Below, piece after piece: positions 16,818-26,470 of a stretch of 64,000 bases of DNA. The notes beneath the pieces are model-generated. The model searched no databases. It saw only the letters and a program-made list of their open reading frames with translations, and was not told the DNA's origin. A program made the translations under genes and the position numbers. Position 1 is the first letter of the stretch. The number at the start of each line of letters is the position of its first letter. The stretch comes from F22 sp963675625 (GTDB lineage Bacteria; Bacteroidota; Bacteroidia; Bacteroidales; Bacteroidaceae). Where the stretch lies: NCBI GenBank assembly GCA_963675625.1, contig OY776497.1, positions 248,001-312,000 of the forward strand, written 5' to 3'.

Positions 16818-19561
16818 GCACAAAAAATGCTAATCAAAACTCCACTGAAAACGCAAGTGAACAATACATCACCTTTTATATGGGTGAAGAGACTCACCCT
16901 ATTGTCGAAGACAAAGATAGACGCACAGGTTCTATCTTTGAAGAACAATACAAAAAAGCACTTGAATTATTTAAATCTATCCTAGCAAACAATACTGCTT
17001 CAAGCAAAAAAGACTTCGCACACTCACAACGGAATAATATAATTGCCTTTGTAGGTGATAGAGGCTCTGGTAAAACTTCATGCATGCTATCTTTTGCTGA
17101 ACTGCTTAAAGAATATAGCTCAGACATAGCAAAACCTAGTATTATCAAAGAAAAAAAATGCTATGTCATGGACTCTATAGATCCTTCTTTTTTTGATGAC
17201 AAAAGCAGCAACAACATACTTGAATTGATTATTGGACGTTTATATAGCCTATTTGACCAGAGAAAAAAAGATGCAAATAGATCCGGAGAATCCATCAATC
17301 CACATGCAGTAAGAGAACTGGTAGATTCATTCCAAAAAGTTAAAAATAGCCTATGTTACCTTGAGAACAAAGTGAGTTTTTCTTCGGATTCCTTAGAAGA
17401 ACTTTCTTATCTAGCGGGGACAGACAATTTAAAAAAGCATTTTTATGATTTAATCCAAGAGTTTCTCAGGTTCTTTAATAGTGAAACATTGATTATAAGC
17501 TTAGACGACATTGACTTAAATACACAAAATGCATACCAAATGGTAGAACAAATACGCAAGTACATGATTCTACCTAACGTGGTCTTTTTAATGGCTGTAA
17601 AATTTGGTCAATTACGTCATGTTATTACTCAGAAGATGCTAGTTGAGAACAAAACACTTCTTGACCAAAATATTATCACAAAAGCTGAAGTAGAAGATAT
17701 GTCAGAAAAATACATTGAAAAACTTATGCCTCATACTTCCAGAGTATTTCTTCCTGACAATGAAAGCTACATGTACAGAAATGTTGTCCTTAAGAAGGAT
17801 ATTCACACTACCCACAATGTAAACCCTGGACATAGAATTGTATCATTACGCGAGTTGGTTCCTGCCCTAATTTTCTTTAAATGTAGATATCTATTCTACA
17901 ACACAAAAGGACAAAGCTCTCCAATTATTCCTCGCAACCTTCGTGAACTTCGAATGCTTATAAGAATGCTTCACAATATGGACGACTTTGAATATTATAG
18001 CATTTCAAGTTATAATCAAAGACACTTTAAAGAATATCTATTTGGAACTTGGATTGAGTGCCTTGGTGCTGAATATAAAAGAATTGCTTTATTATGCCTT
18101 GCAGAAGATGAGCCATCACTTTTGAATAAAAAAGTGATACAACTTCTATACGCTTCTTTCTTCAAAACAGATAACGACGACAAGCATCAATCACATCTAT
18201 TTGAGTTACCTGAATCACTTGAAGATATCGTGAACGTTGATAATATTCCATATAATATTTCACTTGGAGATGTTTTCGCATTGCTAAACCACATATCGAA
18301 ACTCGCAACAGAAAAGAAAGCTCAAAACTTAGTTTTCTTTATCAAGTCTCTTTACTCAATAAGATTATATGATTACTACTGTCATACAGTTGAAAACAGC
18401 AATAAAGACGAAGACTCCGAAGCTAATAAGAAGTCTAAATCATCGACCATTCCTGAATTAAACAGACGAGGTGCACTTGATAACTACACTGCTTATTGTC
18501 AACTCGTTGCTGGCAACTTTTATGAAATAGAAGATAAAATCATCATTTCTAATAGTTTAGATAAAGGGTATAACAGACAACGCTGGATGGGTGAAGGGAA
18601 GATGTTAATCAAGTTAATAAAAGATATCGAAGATGAATTTAAGGATATAGTAGATGATGATTATTCTCCAGAAGAGATAGACCAAAAAGTCGAAGAATTC
18701 GGTACAAAGAAATTACAACTCGCAGAGTTTTTGATACTTATATCATCTAGACATTTTGACAGAAAAGATCGTAATGACTTAAAAGAAATTGGTAAAAACA
18801 AATATAGACTTAGATCTCCAGCATATTTCACAAAGAACTTAAGTAGTATAAAAAACATTCAATTTGATATGTTAGCTCCTCTTTTTAATGTCTTAGATTT
18901 TAAATTATCCTACGCACGTTTTTCCTCTGAAGGCATTCTATATACCCTTGCTGAAAGAACTAAACACTCTATTTATTCGCTTATGCATGAAAAAGCAAAA
19001 CAAAGAATGAAAGAATGGACGGATGCAAAGTATACCAAATCTACACTCCTTCAACTTGCAGGGTTGCGAAATGCCGAGCTAATTGATGAGCTGTCAGATT
19101 ATCTAATTGATAACAGAGAGGATTTCAGTATCCCAGATAACAGAGAACGTTTTGTTAAATTCTATAAGATATTAGGCGATTTTACGTTAGACATGTATGT
19201 AAAAAGTGAGAATGAGAACAATAAAATTAAGTTTTCAATGTTTAGTGCGTTAAGCGAAGTATTAGAAGACCTTGAGGACGAAGAAACCACATGGTTAAAT
19301 GATGTTCTAGATAGTAATCGTTCGGAAAAAAACGATGGTCCAAGCCAAGAACAAATAGATAGGATAATTAGAGGAAACCAAACAATGTCAGATGGAACTT
19401 TTTTATATCGATTCGAATTAGAGCATGAAACATGGTATAATTCACGTAAACAATACATTAAAGAAAAAGCTGAACAAATTGGTTACGCGAAAAAGGCAAA
19501 AGTCTGGACGGACTTATACATAAAGCTTTACAAAGAACTAGATAAAGATAACCAAGAGTAA
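16814..19561 (+). CDS. rdrA: RADAR defence ATPase RdrA
   Basis: 915 residues. A P-loop NTPase with Walker A GDRGSGKTS at residues 81-89 and Walker B TLIISLDDIDL (Asp at about 231-232), then a long helical C-terminal part with many charged residues. Size, P-loop placement and the directly following adenosine deaminase gene fit RdrA of the RADAR phage-defence system. RdrA forms a ring-shaped ATPase that works with RdrB during phage infection. The stop codon overlaps the rdrB ATG by one base (TAATG), giving tight coupling. The gene is visibly more AT-rich than the housekeeping genes, consistent with horizontal acquisition. Assignment depends mainly on the pairing with rdrB. Confidence 0.88.
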   Translation: MSTKNANQNSTENASEQYITFYMGEETHPIVEDKDRRTGSIFEEQYKKALELFKSILANNTASSKKDFAHSQRNNIIAFVGDRGSGKTSCMLSFAELLKEYSSDIAKPSIIKEKKCYVMDSIDPSFFDDKSSNNILELIIGRLYSLFDQRKKDANRSGESINPHAVRELVDSFQKVKNSLCYLENKVSFSSDSLEELSYLAGTDNLKKHFYDLIQEFLRFFNSETLIISLDDIDLNTQNAYQMVEQIRKYMILPNVVFLMAVKFGQLRHVITQKMLVENKTLLDQNIITKAEVEDMSEKYIEKLMPHTSRVFLPDNESYMYRNVVLKKDIHTTHNVNPGHRIVSLRELVPALIFFKCRYLFYNTKGQSSPIIPRNLRELRMLIRMLHNMDDFEYYSISSYNQRHFKEYLFGTWIECLGAEYKRIALLCLAEDEPSLLNKKVIQLLYASFFKTDNDDKHQSHLFELPESLEDIVNVDNIPYNISLGDVFALLNHISKLATEKKAQNLVFFIKSLYSIRLYDYYCHTVENSNKDEDSEANKKSKSSTIPELNRRGALDNYTAYCQLVAGNFYEIEDKIIISNSLDKGYNRQRWMGEGKMLIKLIKDIEDEFKDIVDDDYSPEEIDQKVEEFGTKKLQLAEFLILISSRHFDRKDRNDLKEIGKNKYRLRSPAYFTKNLSSIKNIQFDMLAPLFNVLDFKLSYARFSSEGILYTLAERTKHSIYSLMHEKAKQRMKEWTDAKYTKSTLLQLAGLRNAELIDELSDYLIDNREDFSIPDNRERFVKFYKILGDFTLDMYVKSENENNKIKFSMFSALSEVLEDLEDEETTWLNDVLDSNRSEKNDGPSQEQIDRIIRGNQTMSDGTFLYRFELEHETWYNSRKQYIKEKAEQIGYAKKAKVWTDLYIKLYKELDKDNQE

Positions 19562-22044
19562 TGGATAATCTCAGAAGCATAATAAAGGCTCTATACCAAG
19601 ATATACCTTACGAGTTTTGTATTTGTCAACATTATAACTTCGACAAAGAAAACATTAAGAAGAACTTACTACTTGCACATAGGGCATACAACAACCAATA
19701 TACAGACAGTGAGCATAAGAGCATAGTCTCTTATGCTATGGATAATTGGATGCAACTCCACAAATCAAATACTTATGGAAACATTTTCCTACCTTTATAT
19801 GAATTTTCGAAAGAAGTCTTGATTGAAAATAGCTGTGGTGCTAAGGTACGATTTAATCACCTATTGCGCTGGCAAGAAACTACAAACATACTTGGTGAAG
19901 ACATCTTCACCACCTCTTTTCTTGCTTATAAAGATGTCTACAGAACCAACATGAAACGGATCTTTGATTGGCCACTAATTAGTCCTCACAATCACTTTAG
20001 AGTCAATGAGATTACACAGAAAGGTATCCCAGAAATGCATTTTCACTTAAAAGGTTCATCAGCTAATTTCGAACTTAATTGGCTGTGCTTAATGAATCAC
20101 ATAGATAAAAGAGAAAGTACTTTTCGTAAAATGAATAACATATTAAGCGAAGAAAAAAAGACCACTCAAAGTCAAAGATATTATTCTTTGTACGAAATGT
20201 GTATTAAGGCAGCTGCATTAAGGTTATTCTTTTACCACCTTCTTATAGGAAATGAATCTGAGATAGAGGCAAAAAGGAATCTATATACTGAAAATGAGGC
20301 TAGCAATTATATAATCAGCAAAATTCCAACAGAAATACAATATAAGATTAATACAGAATTTTGCATGCAACATACAAAGTCTAGTAATTGCTTAGATTAT
20401 GCTATACACCTTACTCCATATACTGATAAGAAAGAAACAAGCAAAACTTTACAAGAACACCATAGTTTCGTTTCTGGTGAAAGAAAACTCATGTACGGTA
20501 TGTTTAAAGCCATATTTAGTAATAGGTTCACAGAACACCCAGAGTACAATCAACTTTTCTATACTTACTTATGCATCAAAGCTAAATTCCGTAAAGAATT
20601 CATCCAGATTAATAGAAACATTGGATTTGAGAATTTTTGTAATTATCAAGATCGTAAAACTCTGTTTATAAAGAATCACACTATATATGAAGAAAAGCTA
20701 GTTGATTATGCAATAAACGGTGTTCTTGCTCAACCAGAAGTTGATTACTTAGAAGCACGCATTGCTCCCGAGTCTACTTTCGAGGAAATGAGTAAAACTA
20801 TGGACTACTATAAAAAGTTCTGCCCTGTAGTCGATTCTGAGCGAACTAGTTTATGCAATTTTACATTGCATTTTATTAAGCAACCCGATAATAAAGAATA
20901 CAAGAACTTTGAGGAAAGACATCATAAGCTACGCAATAAGATAAAAAGGGAGAGTAAAGTTATTATAGCTACTCTTAAATTGCGCCCAGGTCTAATAGAA
21001 TACATGAAAGGAATTGATGCAGCAAATACTGAACTCGGGTGCCGACCAGAAGTATTTGCTCAAGCCTATCGTTACTTAAGAAAGGAACAAGGCTTACATT
21101 TTACATTCCATGCTGGTGAGGATTATTATGACATTACTGACGGGCTAAGAGCCATAGACGAAGCTATTCATTTCCTCAATTTAGAAAATGGTGACCGGAT
21201 AGGACATGCTCTTGCTCTAGGCATAGATTCACAGAATTACTACGACAGAAAGAAACTGACCATAACATGTAGTAAACAAGACATGCTGGACAACATAGTA
21301 TGGTGCTACTTCAAATCTCAAGAGTATGGTATAAATTTAGACACTCGATTAAAAGCATTCCTAAAGGAAAAGACTGAAGCTATTGCATTAGAATTGGGCT
21401 ACGGTAAAGATTGGTTTAGCATAAACTGTTATTACAGTTCTATGCAGCTACGTGGTGACAACCCAAGTGCAAATCAAAAAGCTTCTTTAGAGAGCACCCT
21501 CCCACCATACACTTGGGATGAAATGAATTTTAACTTCTGTATCAAAGCTAAGAATGCCCGTAAAAATCCTAAAGCTGTAGAAATGTACGAACAATACCAT
21601 TATGATACTGATATCCGTAACAAAGGACGTGTTATGTGCGAACTATGCTTTCCTGAAAGCTATCCACAACTTGTTACAGCTCTACAAGAGGCGATATTAG
21701 AAGAAGTAGATCAATTACACATTTGTGTAGAATGCAACCCAACATCTAATTTTAGAATTGGTGGGTTACAAAAATATGAGAATCATCCTATATTTAGATT
21801 CCACAATGATGGCATTGCTAAAGATGACGAACCAATACATTCCTTATCAGTCTCAATAAACACTGACGACCAAGGGGTATTCTCCACATCACTACCAAAT
21901 GAATATGCTTTGATAGCTGCAGCTATGGACAAGAAAAAAGATAAAAATGGTAAACCGTACTACTCAAAGTCAGAGATTTACTCCTGGTTAGAAGATGTTA
22001 GAGTCTCTTCTGTAGGACAAAGATTTATCAAGAAATACGATTAA
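19561..22044 (+). CDS. rdrB: RADAR adenosine deaminase RdrB
   Basis: 827 residues, about twice the size of ordinary adenosine deaminase, as expected for RdrB. The zinc-enzyme motifs are complete and in order: MHFHLKGS (His 160 and 162), FHAGED (His 517, catalytic Glu 520), RIGHALALG (His 549) and INTDDQG (Asp 769-770). Large insertions separate the first motif from the HAGE motif. RdrB assembles into a hollow shell and deaminates adenosine in RNA and/or adenine nucleotides (ATP/dATP to ITP/dITP) when a phage is sensed, with RdrA. The preserved metal and catalytic residues indicate an active enzyme. The next gene, AbiH-like, starts three bases after the stop. Confidence 0.92.
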   Translation: MDNLRSIIKALYQDIPYEFCICQHYNFDKENIKKNLLLAHRAYNNQYTDSEHKSIVSYAMDNWMQLHKSNTYGNIFLPLYEFSKEVLIENSCGAKVRFNHLLRWQETTNILGEDIFTTSFLAYKDVYRTNMKRIFDWPLISPHNHFRVNEITQKGIPEMHFHLKGSSANFELNWLCLMNHIDKRESTFRKMNNILSEEKKTTQSQRYYSLYEMCIKAAALRLFFYHLLIGNESEIEAKRNLYTENEASNYIISKIPTEIQYKINTEFCMQHTKSSNCLDYAIHLTPYTDKKETSKTLQEHHSFVSGERKLMYGMFKAIFSNRFTEHPEYNQLFYTYLCIKAKFRKEFIQINRNIGFENFCNYQDRKTLFIKNHTIYEEKLVDYAINGVLAQPEVDYLEARIAPESTFEEMSKTMDYYKKFCPVVDSERTSLCNFTLHFIKQPDNKEYKNFEERHHKLRNKIKRESKVIIATLKLRPGLIEYMKGIDAANTELGCRPEVFAQAYRYLRKEQGLHFTFHAGEDYYDITDGLRAIDEAIHFLNLENGDRIGHALALGIDSQNYYDRKKLTITCSKQDMLDNIVWCYFKSQEYGINLDTRLKAFLKEKTEAIALELGYGKDWFSINCYYSSMQLRGDNPSANQKASLESTLPPYTWDEMNFNFCIKAKNARKNPKAVEMYEQYHYDTDIRNKGRVMCELCFPESYPQLVTALQEAILEEVDQLHICVECNPTSNFRIGGLQKYENHPIFRFHNDGIAKDDEPIHSLSVSINTDDQGVFSTSLPNEYALIAAAMDKKKDKNGKPYYSKSEIYSWLEDVRVSSVGQRFIKKYD

Positions 22045-22047
22045 AAA

Positions 22048-23142
22048 ATGAAGATAACATACATACTAGGAAATGGGTTTGACATTCAAATTGGACTAGC
22101 CACAAAATATAAAGAGTTTTATAGATACTATACAAAACAACCGAGTGACAACCATCACGTAGAACAAATTAAAAGCAATATTTCTTCTTATCAAAACGAT
22201 AAGAAGAAAGAAAGTGATGGAAATATAAATTGGGGAGATTTGGAAATCGCTTTGGGTGAGTATACAGCGGTTATAGAATCAGCTACTGACTTTGAGGTTA
22301 TACTCGATGACATCACCAATCATTTAAAAGATTACCTAGAATCAGAAATATCAAAATTGTCTGTTAGCCCTAAGCAGCTAAAAAAGTTTTGGTCTGATTT
22401 TACTGCACCTAACAAATATTTCTCAAATGCAACAACTATCAATAACTTTCCAACAATTGACAAGACTTCTATTGAGACAATAGATGTAAAAGTTGTTTCT
22501 TTCAACTATACTAATACAGTTGAAGAACTTATGAAAGGGACTATGAAACATATGGATGATTTCGGCGAAGGAGTAAACATTATAAATAATCACCCAATTC
22601 TTCATATTCATTCTACAGTAGATGATATTATTCTAGGATTGAACGATAAATATCAGATAAAAAACAAAGCACTACAAGAAGATGATGATTTTGTAAACAG
22701 TATCGTAAAACCGGTAATTAACAACGAAATAAGAAATAAAGAGATCGATGAAATTATCCATCAAATTCAGCAAACTAATCTCTTTGTTATATTTGGAGCA
22801 TCTCTTGGCCCAACGGATTCGTATTGGGCGCAATACATAGGACGCCGTCTGATACAATCAGACGCTCAACTTGTCTATTTTACTGTTGATAAAGAGGGCT
22901 CAAGTAAATTAAGCAGAAAAAAATGCAAAGCAAACAAAAGACAAAAAAGAGAACTCATGGAAAAATTAAGTGTACGGAATCACCTTCATTACAATTATGC
23001 CAAAGTTAATCCTATTACAGGTGATGAAACTGAAGACATAGGGCCACAAGAACTATTTATGATACAACAAGACTTTGAAAAAGTTGAAAAACAAATTTTC
23101 ATAGAGTGCAATTCTGACCTTTTCCGAATAAAGGATATATAG
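22048..23142 (+). CDS. AbiH-family abortive-infection protein, third gene of the RADAR operon
   Basis: 364 residues. The N-terminus has the AbiH signature ILGNGFDIQIGLATKYKEF. Further family motifs are SFNYTNTVEELM (about 152-163), HIHSTVDDIILG (about 190) and the late glycine-rich segment VIFGASLGPTDSYW (about 250). AbiH proteins were defined by lactococcal phage abortive infection; their biochemical activity is not established. The gene starts three bases after rdrB, so it belongs to the same transcript. The RADAR accessory genes I know of are small membrane proteins (RdrC, RdrD), not AbiH, so this linkage looks unusual. A hairpin after the stop closes the operon. Confidence 0.88.
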   Translation: MKITYILGNGFDIQIGLATKYKEFYRYYTKQPSDNHHVEQIKSNISSYQNDKKKESDGNINWGDLEIALGEYTAVIESATDFEVILDDITNHLKDYLESEISKLSVSPKQLKKFWSDFTAPNKYFSNATTINNFPTIDKTSIETIDVKVVSFNYTNTVEELMKGTMKHMDDFGEGVNIINNHPILHIHSTVDDIILGLNDKYQIKNKALQEDDDFVNSIVKPVINNEIRNKEIDEIIHQIQQTNLFVIFGASLGPTDSYWAQYIGRRLIQSDAQLVYFTVDKEGSSKLSRKKCKANKRQKRELMEKLSVRNHLHYNYAKVNPITGDETEDIGPQELFMIQQDFEKVEKQIFIECNSDLFRIKDI

Positions 23143-23153
23143 TATTCCGATAG

Positions 23154-23194
23154 CTTTTGACTGTGGACTACTACATCATGTCTTCAGTCAAAAG
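23154..23194. terminator. Terminator hairpin between AbiH and PIN-like genes
   Basis: A perfect 10-bp stem (23154-23163 with 23185-23194) between two convergent stops, with further pairing possible in the 21-base loop. It likely works for both strands. Confidence 0.6.
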
Positions 23195-23205
23195 TTTAAA
23201 CTCAT

Positions 23206-24633
23206 CTATTTCAATGTATTCTTATTTGTCACAAATGCATTCAATAGCTGCATGTTCCAATATGGTCGTTTTGTTCTATATACAGCAAAAGCCACTTTAC
23301 AGCAATCGGGGCTATTAAGATACAAAACAATAACTTCAGTACTGCTTACCATCCAACCAGAAACAGCAAAATCGTTTGTTCTACAAAAGTCTCTTGGTGG
23401 CATATTTACCATAGCAGGAGTAAAATTCCTTTGGAAAATATCAATAATATAATCTACTTCAATATAGAAGAGGAAGCCTCTTACATTTGAATAATCTACT
23501 TCAAATAAATAGTATTGTTCGCCTGTCGAATAATCACAAACAAAAGACCCTAAATTAAATGCACCCAATAAAGGCAATTCAAATTGTTTCCAATACTTCA
23601 CACTTATATCAGAATATATATATTTAACGTGCAAACTATCTATCTTTTCAAAGTAAGATTTTAAGTCACATGATTTTGAAAGAGTGTCAGAAAACGAAGT
23701 AAAGACCTGACTTGAATCAATTATTTTAGTACGTATACCAAGCTTTGTATATATGGCTTTGGCTTTCTCAAATAGATTTCTATCATCTGTTACGAAGAAG
23801 TCACAATAAGAAGCATAATATGCATGTATACCATCTGTCACAATATTCTCAAGAGTTCTACGTTTATCTCCATTATAACCAATAATATCAAGTAATATAT
23901 ACAAGCTAAGAAACAGAGTATAATCACAATTCACATTCTCAGGAAGTTGTGTCCTCAAGACATCAACAATACCATTGCCAGCTTCGTGAGTAATTATAAT
24001 GTCATCAAACAAGTCGAAGACATTATCATAACTAGATTTATCTATTTTCCCTTGAAGTTCACCTGAGGTTTCTCTTATTTTTAAAGCATGCGCTTTATAT
24101 ACTTTCTTATCTTTGAAGAATACATTAGCTACATCCATACAATGCTCCATTGCATCATGCAAGGTATTACATTGAACCACACTATTATTTAAATCTGGAA
24201 GGTCAAAGTTAAAATTTTCACTTTGTAAAATGCGAGTTAATAACTTCCCCACTTGACTTTCACCAGACAACTGATCGAGCATACCCATGAACTCATTAAA
24301 CGTAGGAATTGAACAAAAGAAGGGATTATCATCCGCACACAAAGACTCGTAGAATTGACGCGGTGTACACACATACATTCCAATCTGTTTTCCTTCAACG
24401 TCATAATCAACAAGAGCCGTTTTTGATAACAAATCAAGCATCTCTAAATCTTTATCGAACCACTTGTTGTGGGCACCATCTTTAGGAGCACTTCTCATTA
24501 AATCTTGAAAATGTGCCTGACTATAAGGGTATAATATCTTTTCAGAAGAATCTAACATAAACTTCCTAAGATTATCATTCTTGTTTTCCTTCAAATGTGT
24601 AATAATATTCCAGTCTAAGTAAGCCTTTATCAT
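23206..24633 (-). CDS. PIN-like domain protein
   Basis: 475 residues. The N-terminus MIKAYLDWNIITHL has the first PIN acidic residue (Asp 7); PYSQAHFQDLMRS follows at about 36-48, and near residue 280-300 the segment DFFVTDDRNLFEKAK is the late PIN acidic motif. Between lies an insert of over 200 mostly helical residues, and about 150 residues of unknown type follow. PIN domains are metal-dependent RNases, often toxins or defence effectors. It is convergent to the RADAR-AbiH operon and has no antitoxin-sized partner. Its place in a defence-rich region suggests a stand-alone immunity or toxin gene. Family recognition is by motif only. Confidence 0.8.
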   Translation of the reverse strand: MIKAYLDWNIITHLKENKNDNLRKFMLDSSEKILYPYSQAHFQDLMRSAPKDGAHNKWFDKDLEMLDLLSKTALVDYDVEGKQIGMYVCTPRQFYESLCADDNPFFCSIPTFNEFMGMLDQLSGESQVGKLLTRILQSENFNFDLPDLNNSVVQCNTLHDAMEHCMDVANVFFKDKKVYKAHALKIRETSGELQGKIDKSSYDNVFDLFDDIIITHEAGNGIVDVLRTQLPENVNCDYTLFLSLYILLDIIGYNGDKRRTLENIVTDGIHAYYASYCDFFVTDDRNLFEKAKAIYTKLGIRTKIIDSSQVFTSFSDTLSKSCDLKSYFEKIDSLHVKYIYSDISVKYWKQFELPLLGAFNLGSFVCDYSTGEQYYLFEVDYSNVRGFLFYIEVDYIIDIFQRNFTPAMVNMPPRDFCRTNDFAVSGWMVSSTEVIVLYLNSPDCCKVAFAVYRTKRPYWNMQLLNAFVTNKNTLK

Positions 24634-24714
24634 AGTTTTCTTTTTTATTTATACCACTAAGATAACAATTAATTTTCACACAATCTACCATAACTGAGTT
24701 AAATACAAAAACAA

Positions 24715-24745
24715 CTCCTTCCAGACCATCCTAGCCTAGAAGGAA
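24715..24745 (-). terminator. Terminator after the amidase gene
   Basis: A 7-bp stem (24715-24721 with 24739-24745, one wobble pair) with a 17-base loop containing CTAGCCTAG; on the minus strand it runs into TTGTTTTTG. Confidence 0.5.
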
Positions 24746-24784
24746 CACACACATAACGTCATCTATAGGAAATACATAAACACA

Positions 24785-25618
24785 TTAATTTCTCATCGTC
24801 CCCTGATCACGCCAGCCGCCAAAGCTAAGCTTGTGTGCCTGAGTCAGAGGAATCACTTTATCATCGAATAAGGCATCAGGAAGTGGAGGCACAGGATTGG
24901 TATCATTGGGGTTATGCATCAAGGAGAAAGACATATCGGGCTCTCTTTCAGGAGGATACCCTGTATCGACAGGAGCACCTGTACCATCCTGAGGATTGCC
25001 TTCGCCCCACTCCATCTGGAGATATTCTTCTGCTGCGCTGCACAGGTTCTGAAGCTCTGGTGTAATCGATACACCACCATCTGACTGCGCCTGCCCATAA
25101 TTTCTCGCCACAATCGCCATCTCTTTGAGGTATTGCAGCCACTCCGCATGCGCATCATAACAAGGACACATCTTGACCCAGTCGACCGATGTAATCACTC
25201 CATCGCCATTGATATCAGGACTCAAATCACGGTGCCCCAAGACATCATAAATCTTAAACTCATTGACCAGCAAGCCTATCAGATGCTTGATGGCCAGCTG
25301 CTGCAAGGGCGTACGTGTATCGGCAGGATTTCCTTGCGCATCTAGCCCACCGATATAACAGATACCGATGCTCGTGGCATTATATCCACGACAGTGAGCC
25401 CCCATCTCTTCGAGCGGTCTTCCCACATGGATGACCCCTTTCTGGTCGACAATAAAATGATAGCCGATATCTCGGAAATGGCGGTCACGGATATGCCACC
25501 GCGCGATATCTTCGGTCGTCACAGGACTATTTGCGCTGGTAGCAGCACAATGGACAATGATAGTATCAATTTTTCGAGCGATGCTGCGTGCTTCGAATAA
25601 AGTTTCATATAATTTCAT
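24785..25618 (-). CDS. N-acetylmuramoyl-L-alanine amidase (phage-lysozyme-like Amidase_2)
   Basis: 277 residues. Residues about 15-165 form an Amidase_2/PGRP fold with zinc ligands in TIIVHCAATS and LGHRDLSPD, plus the strand motif GYHFIVDQKGVIHVG. The remaining roughly 110 residues are a low-complexity polar tail unlike typical amidases. It has no signal peptide. This gene, the smalltalk peptide and a histone-like HU protein in the same order form a cassette that recurs in Bacteroides and Prevotella genomes, probably of phage or mobile-element origin. The enzyme would cleave the bond between MurNAc and L-alanine in peptidoglycan; its cellular role is unclear because no export signal or holin is visible. 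Confidence 0.93.
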   Translation of the reverse strand: MKLYETLFEARSIARKIDTIIVHCAATSANSPVTTEDIARWHIRDRHFRDIGYHFIVDQKGVIHVGRPLEEMGAHCRGYNATSIGICYIGGLDAQGNPADTRTPLQQLAIKHLIGLLVNEFKIYDVLGHRDLSPDINGDGVITSVDWVKMCPCYDAHAEWLQYLKEMAIVARNYGQAQSDGGVSITPELQNLCSAAEEYLQMEWGEGNPQDGTGAPVDTGYPPEREPDMSFSLMHNPNDTNPVPPLPDALFDDKVIPLTQAHKLSFGGWRDQGTMRN

Positions 25619-25658
25619 ATTTTGTAGTTTAGAGTTTTCATACTAGTGAATACACATA

Positions 25659-25681
25659 CCGCCCCACACTAAGCGGGGCGG
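25659..25681 (-). terminator. GC-rich hairpin between smalltalk and amidase genes
   Basis: CCGCCCC and GGGGCGG pair over 7 bp (25659-25665 with 25675-25681). No T-run follows, so it may be an RNA-processing or attenuation hairpin rather than a terminator. Confidence 0.4.
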
Positions 25682-25694
25682 ATGATATAGTCCT

Positions 25695-25829
25695 CTACAC
25701 GAGGTTAGCCGCATTGGCCGCCTGGGTACCGATGGCCCCCATCAAGGCAGAAAGTACAGCAATCACAATATTGATCCAATTGGACACCCCCCAATTCTTA
25801 GGGCTGTCATTTGTAGACAATGGTTTCAT
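25695..25829 (-). CDS. Smalltalk protein
   Basis: A 44-residue frame starting MKPLSTNDSPKNWGVSNW and continuing into one hydrophobic segment (about residues 19-38, INIVIAVLSALMGAIG). Size, the NW...NW motif and position between a histone-like HU gene and an amidase gene identify the 'smalltalk' family of Bacteroidales. It is likely a small membrane peptide; its function is not known, though a holin-like role for the neighbouring amidase is conceivable. Confidence 0.88.
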   Translation of the reverse strand: MKPLSTNDSPKNWGVSNWINIVIAVLSALMGAIGTQAANAANLV

Positions 25830-25870
25830 AGTTTTTTTGTTTAAAGGGTTAGAAAAAAACGACTAGCATA

Positions 25871-25913
25871 CGTGCTGGCGAGGCTTCGCCTATGCTGGCG
25901 AGCCCTCAGCACG
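25871..25913 (-). terminator. Hairpin after the HU gene
   Basis: CGTGCTG (25871-25877) pairs with CAGCACG (25907-25913), with a direct repeat TGCTGGCGAG inside. On the minus strand it is soon followed by GTTTTTTTC, consistent with a terminator or partial terminator before smalltalk. Confidence 0.45.
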
Positions 25914-25919
25914 CGCCTG

Positions 25920-26438
25920 CTATCCTAGCAAGTCACCGTCACCGCCAGTATCCCCGCCAGTGGTGTCACCGCCAGCATCACCGCCAGTTTTTCCAGGATC
26001 ATCACCAGTGTCCTCATCATCCGTCACGACACCACGCACCATCTCGTACTCGATAGTACTCGACAACGCGGTACGAGTCATCTTACCAGAGCGATGCTTC
26101 TCTTCGCGGAACACCACGTGAGCACTGTTCACTTGATCGGAAGACACCTCCTCGGCAGTCACCACACCGTTGCCTTGGGCATTGACCGTCACACGCATGG
26201 TCCCCAGCTTTTCGAGCTTCACCGAGAAACCAAGCCCGAAGAAGTGATTGACCGCTTCCCCAAGGTTTTCCAGTACATTTCGGATATCACCCGACGTCAA
26301 CGACGACTTATCAGCGATAAAGCGAGCCAACTCATCCGTACCCACCAATCCGCGCGATGTAGCCATCGGGTAAAACAATTTCTGACCCGTCTTTTTGTCG
26401 GCAAGGCTCGACTGATGGGCTTTAATTAATACAGACAT
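25920..26438 (-). CDS. Histone-like HU-family DNA-binding protein (HU_rel type)
   Basis: 172 residues from the Met of MSVLIKAHQS (26438); the ATG at 26450 adds only four residues. About the first 125 residues are a divergent HU fold as in the Bacteroides 'DNA-binding protein, histone-like' family: GLVGTDELARFIADKSSLT, then VKLEKLGTMRVTVNAQG and VVFREEKH. The C-terminus is a run of Gly-Asp-Thr repeats (GGDAGGDTTGGDTGGDG), acidic and probably disordered. It is the first gene of the HU-smalltalk-amidase cassette. The specific DNA target is unknown. Confidence 0.92.
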   Translation of the reverse strand: MSVLIKAHQSSLADKKTGQKLFYPMATSRGLVGTDELARFIADKSSLTSGDIRNVLENLGEAVNHFFGLGFSVKLEKLGTMRVTVNAQGNGVVTAEEVSSDQVNSAHVVFREEKHRSGKMTRTALSSTIEYEMVRGVVTDDEDTGDDPGKTGGDAGGDTTGGDTGGDGDLLG

Positions 26439-26470
26439 AATCTCAATCATTTAAAGGGTTATTACTTGTT

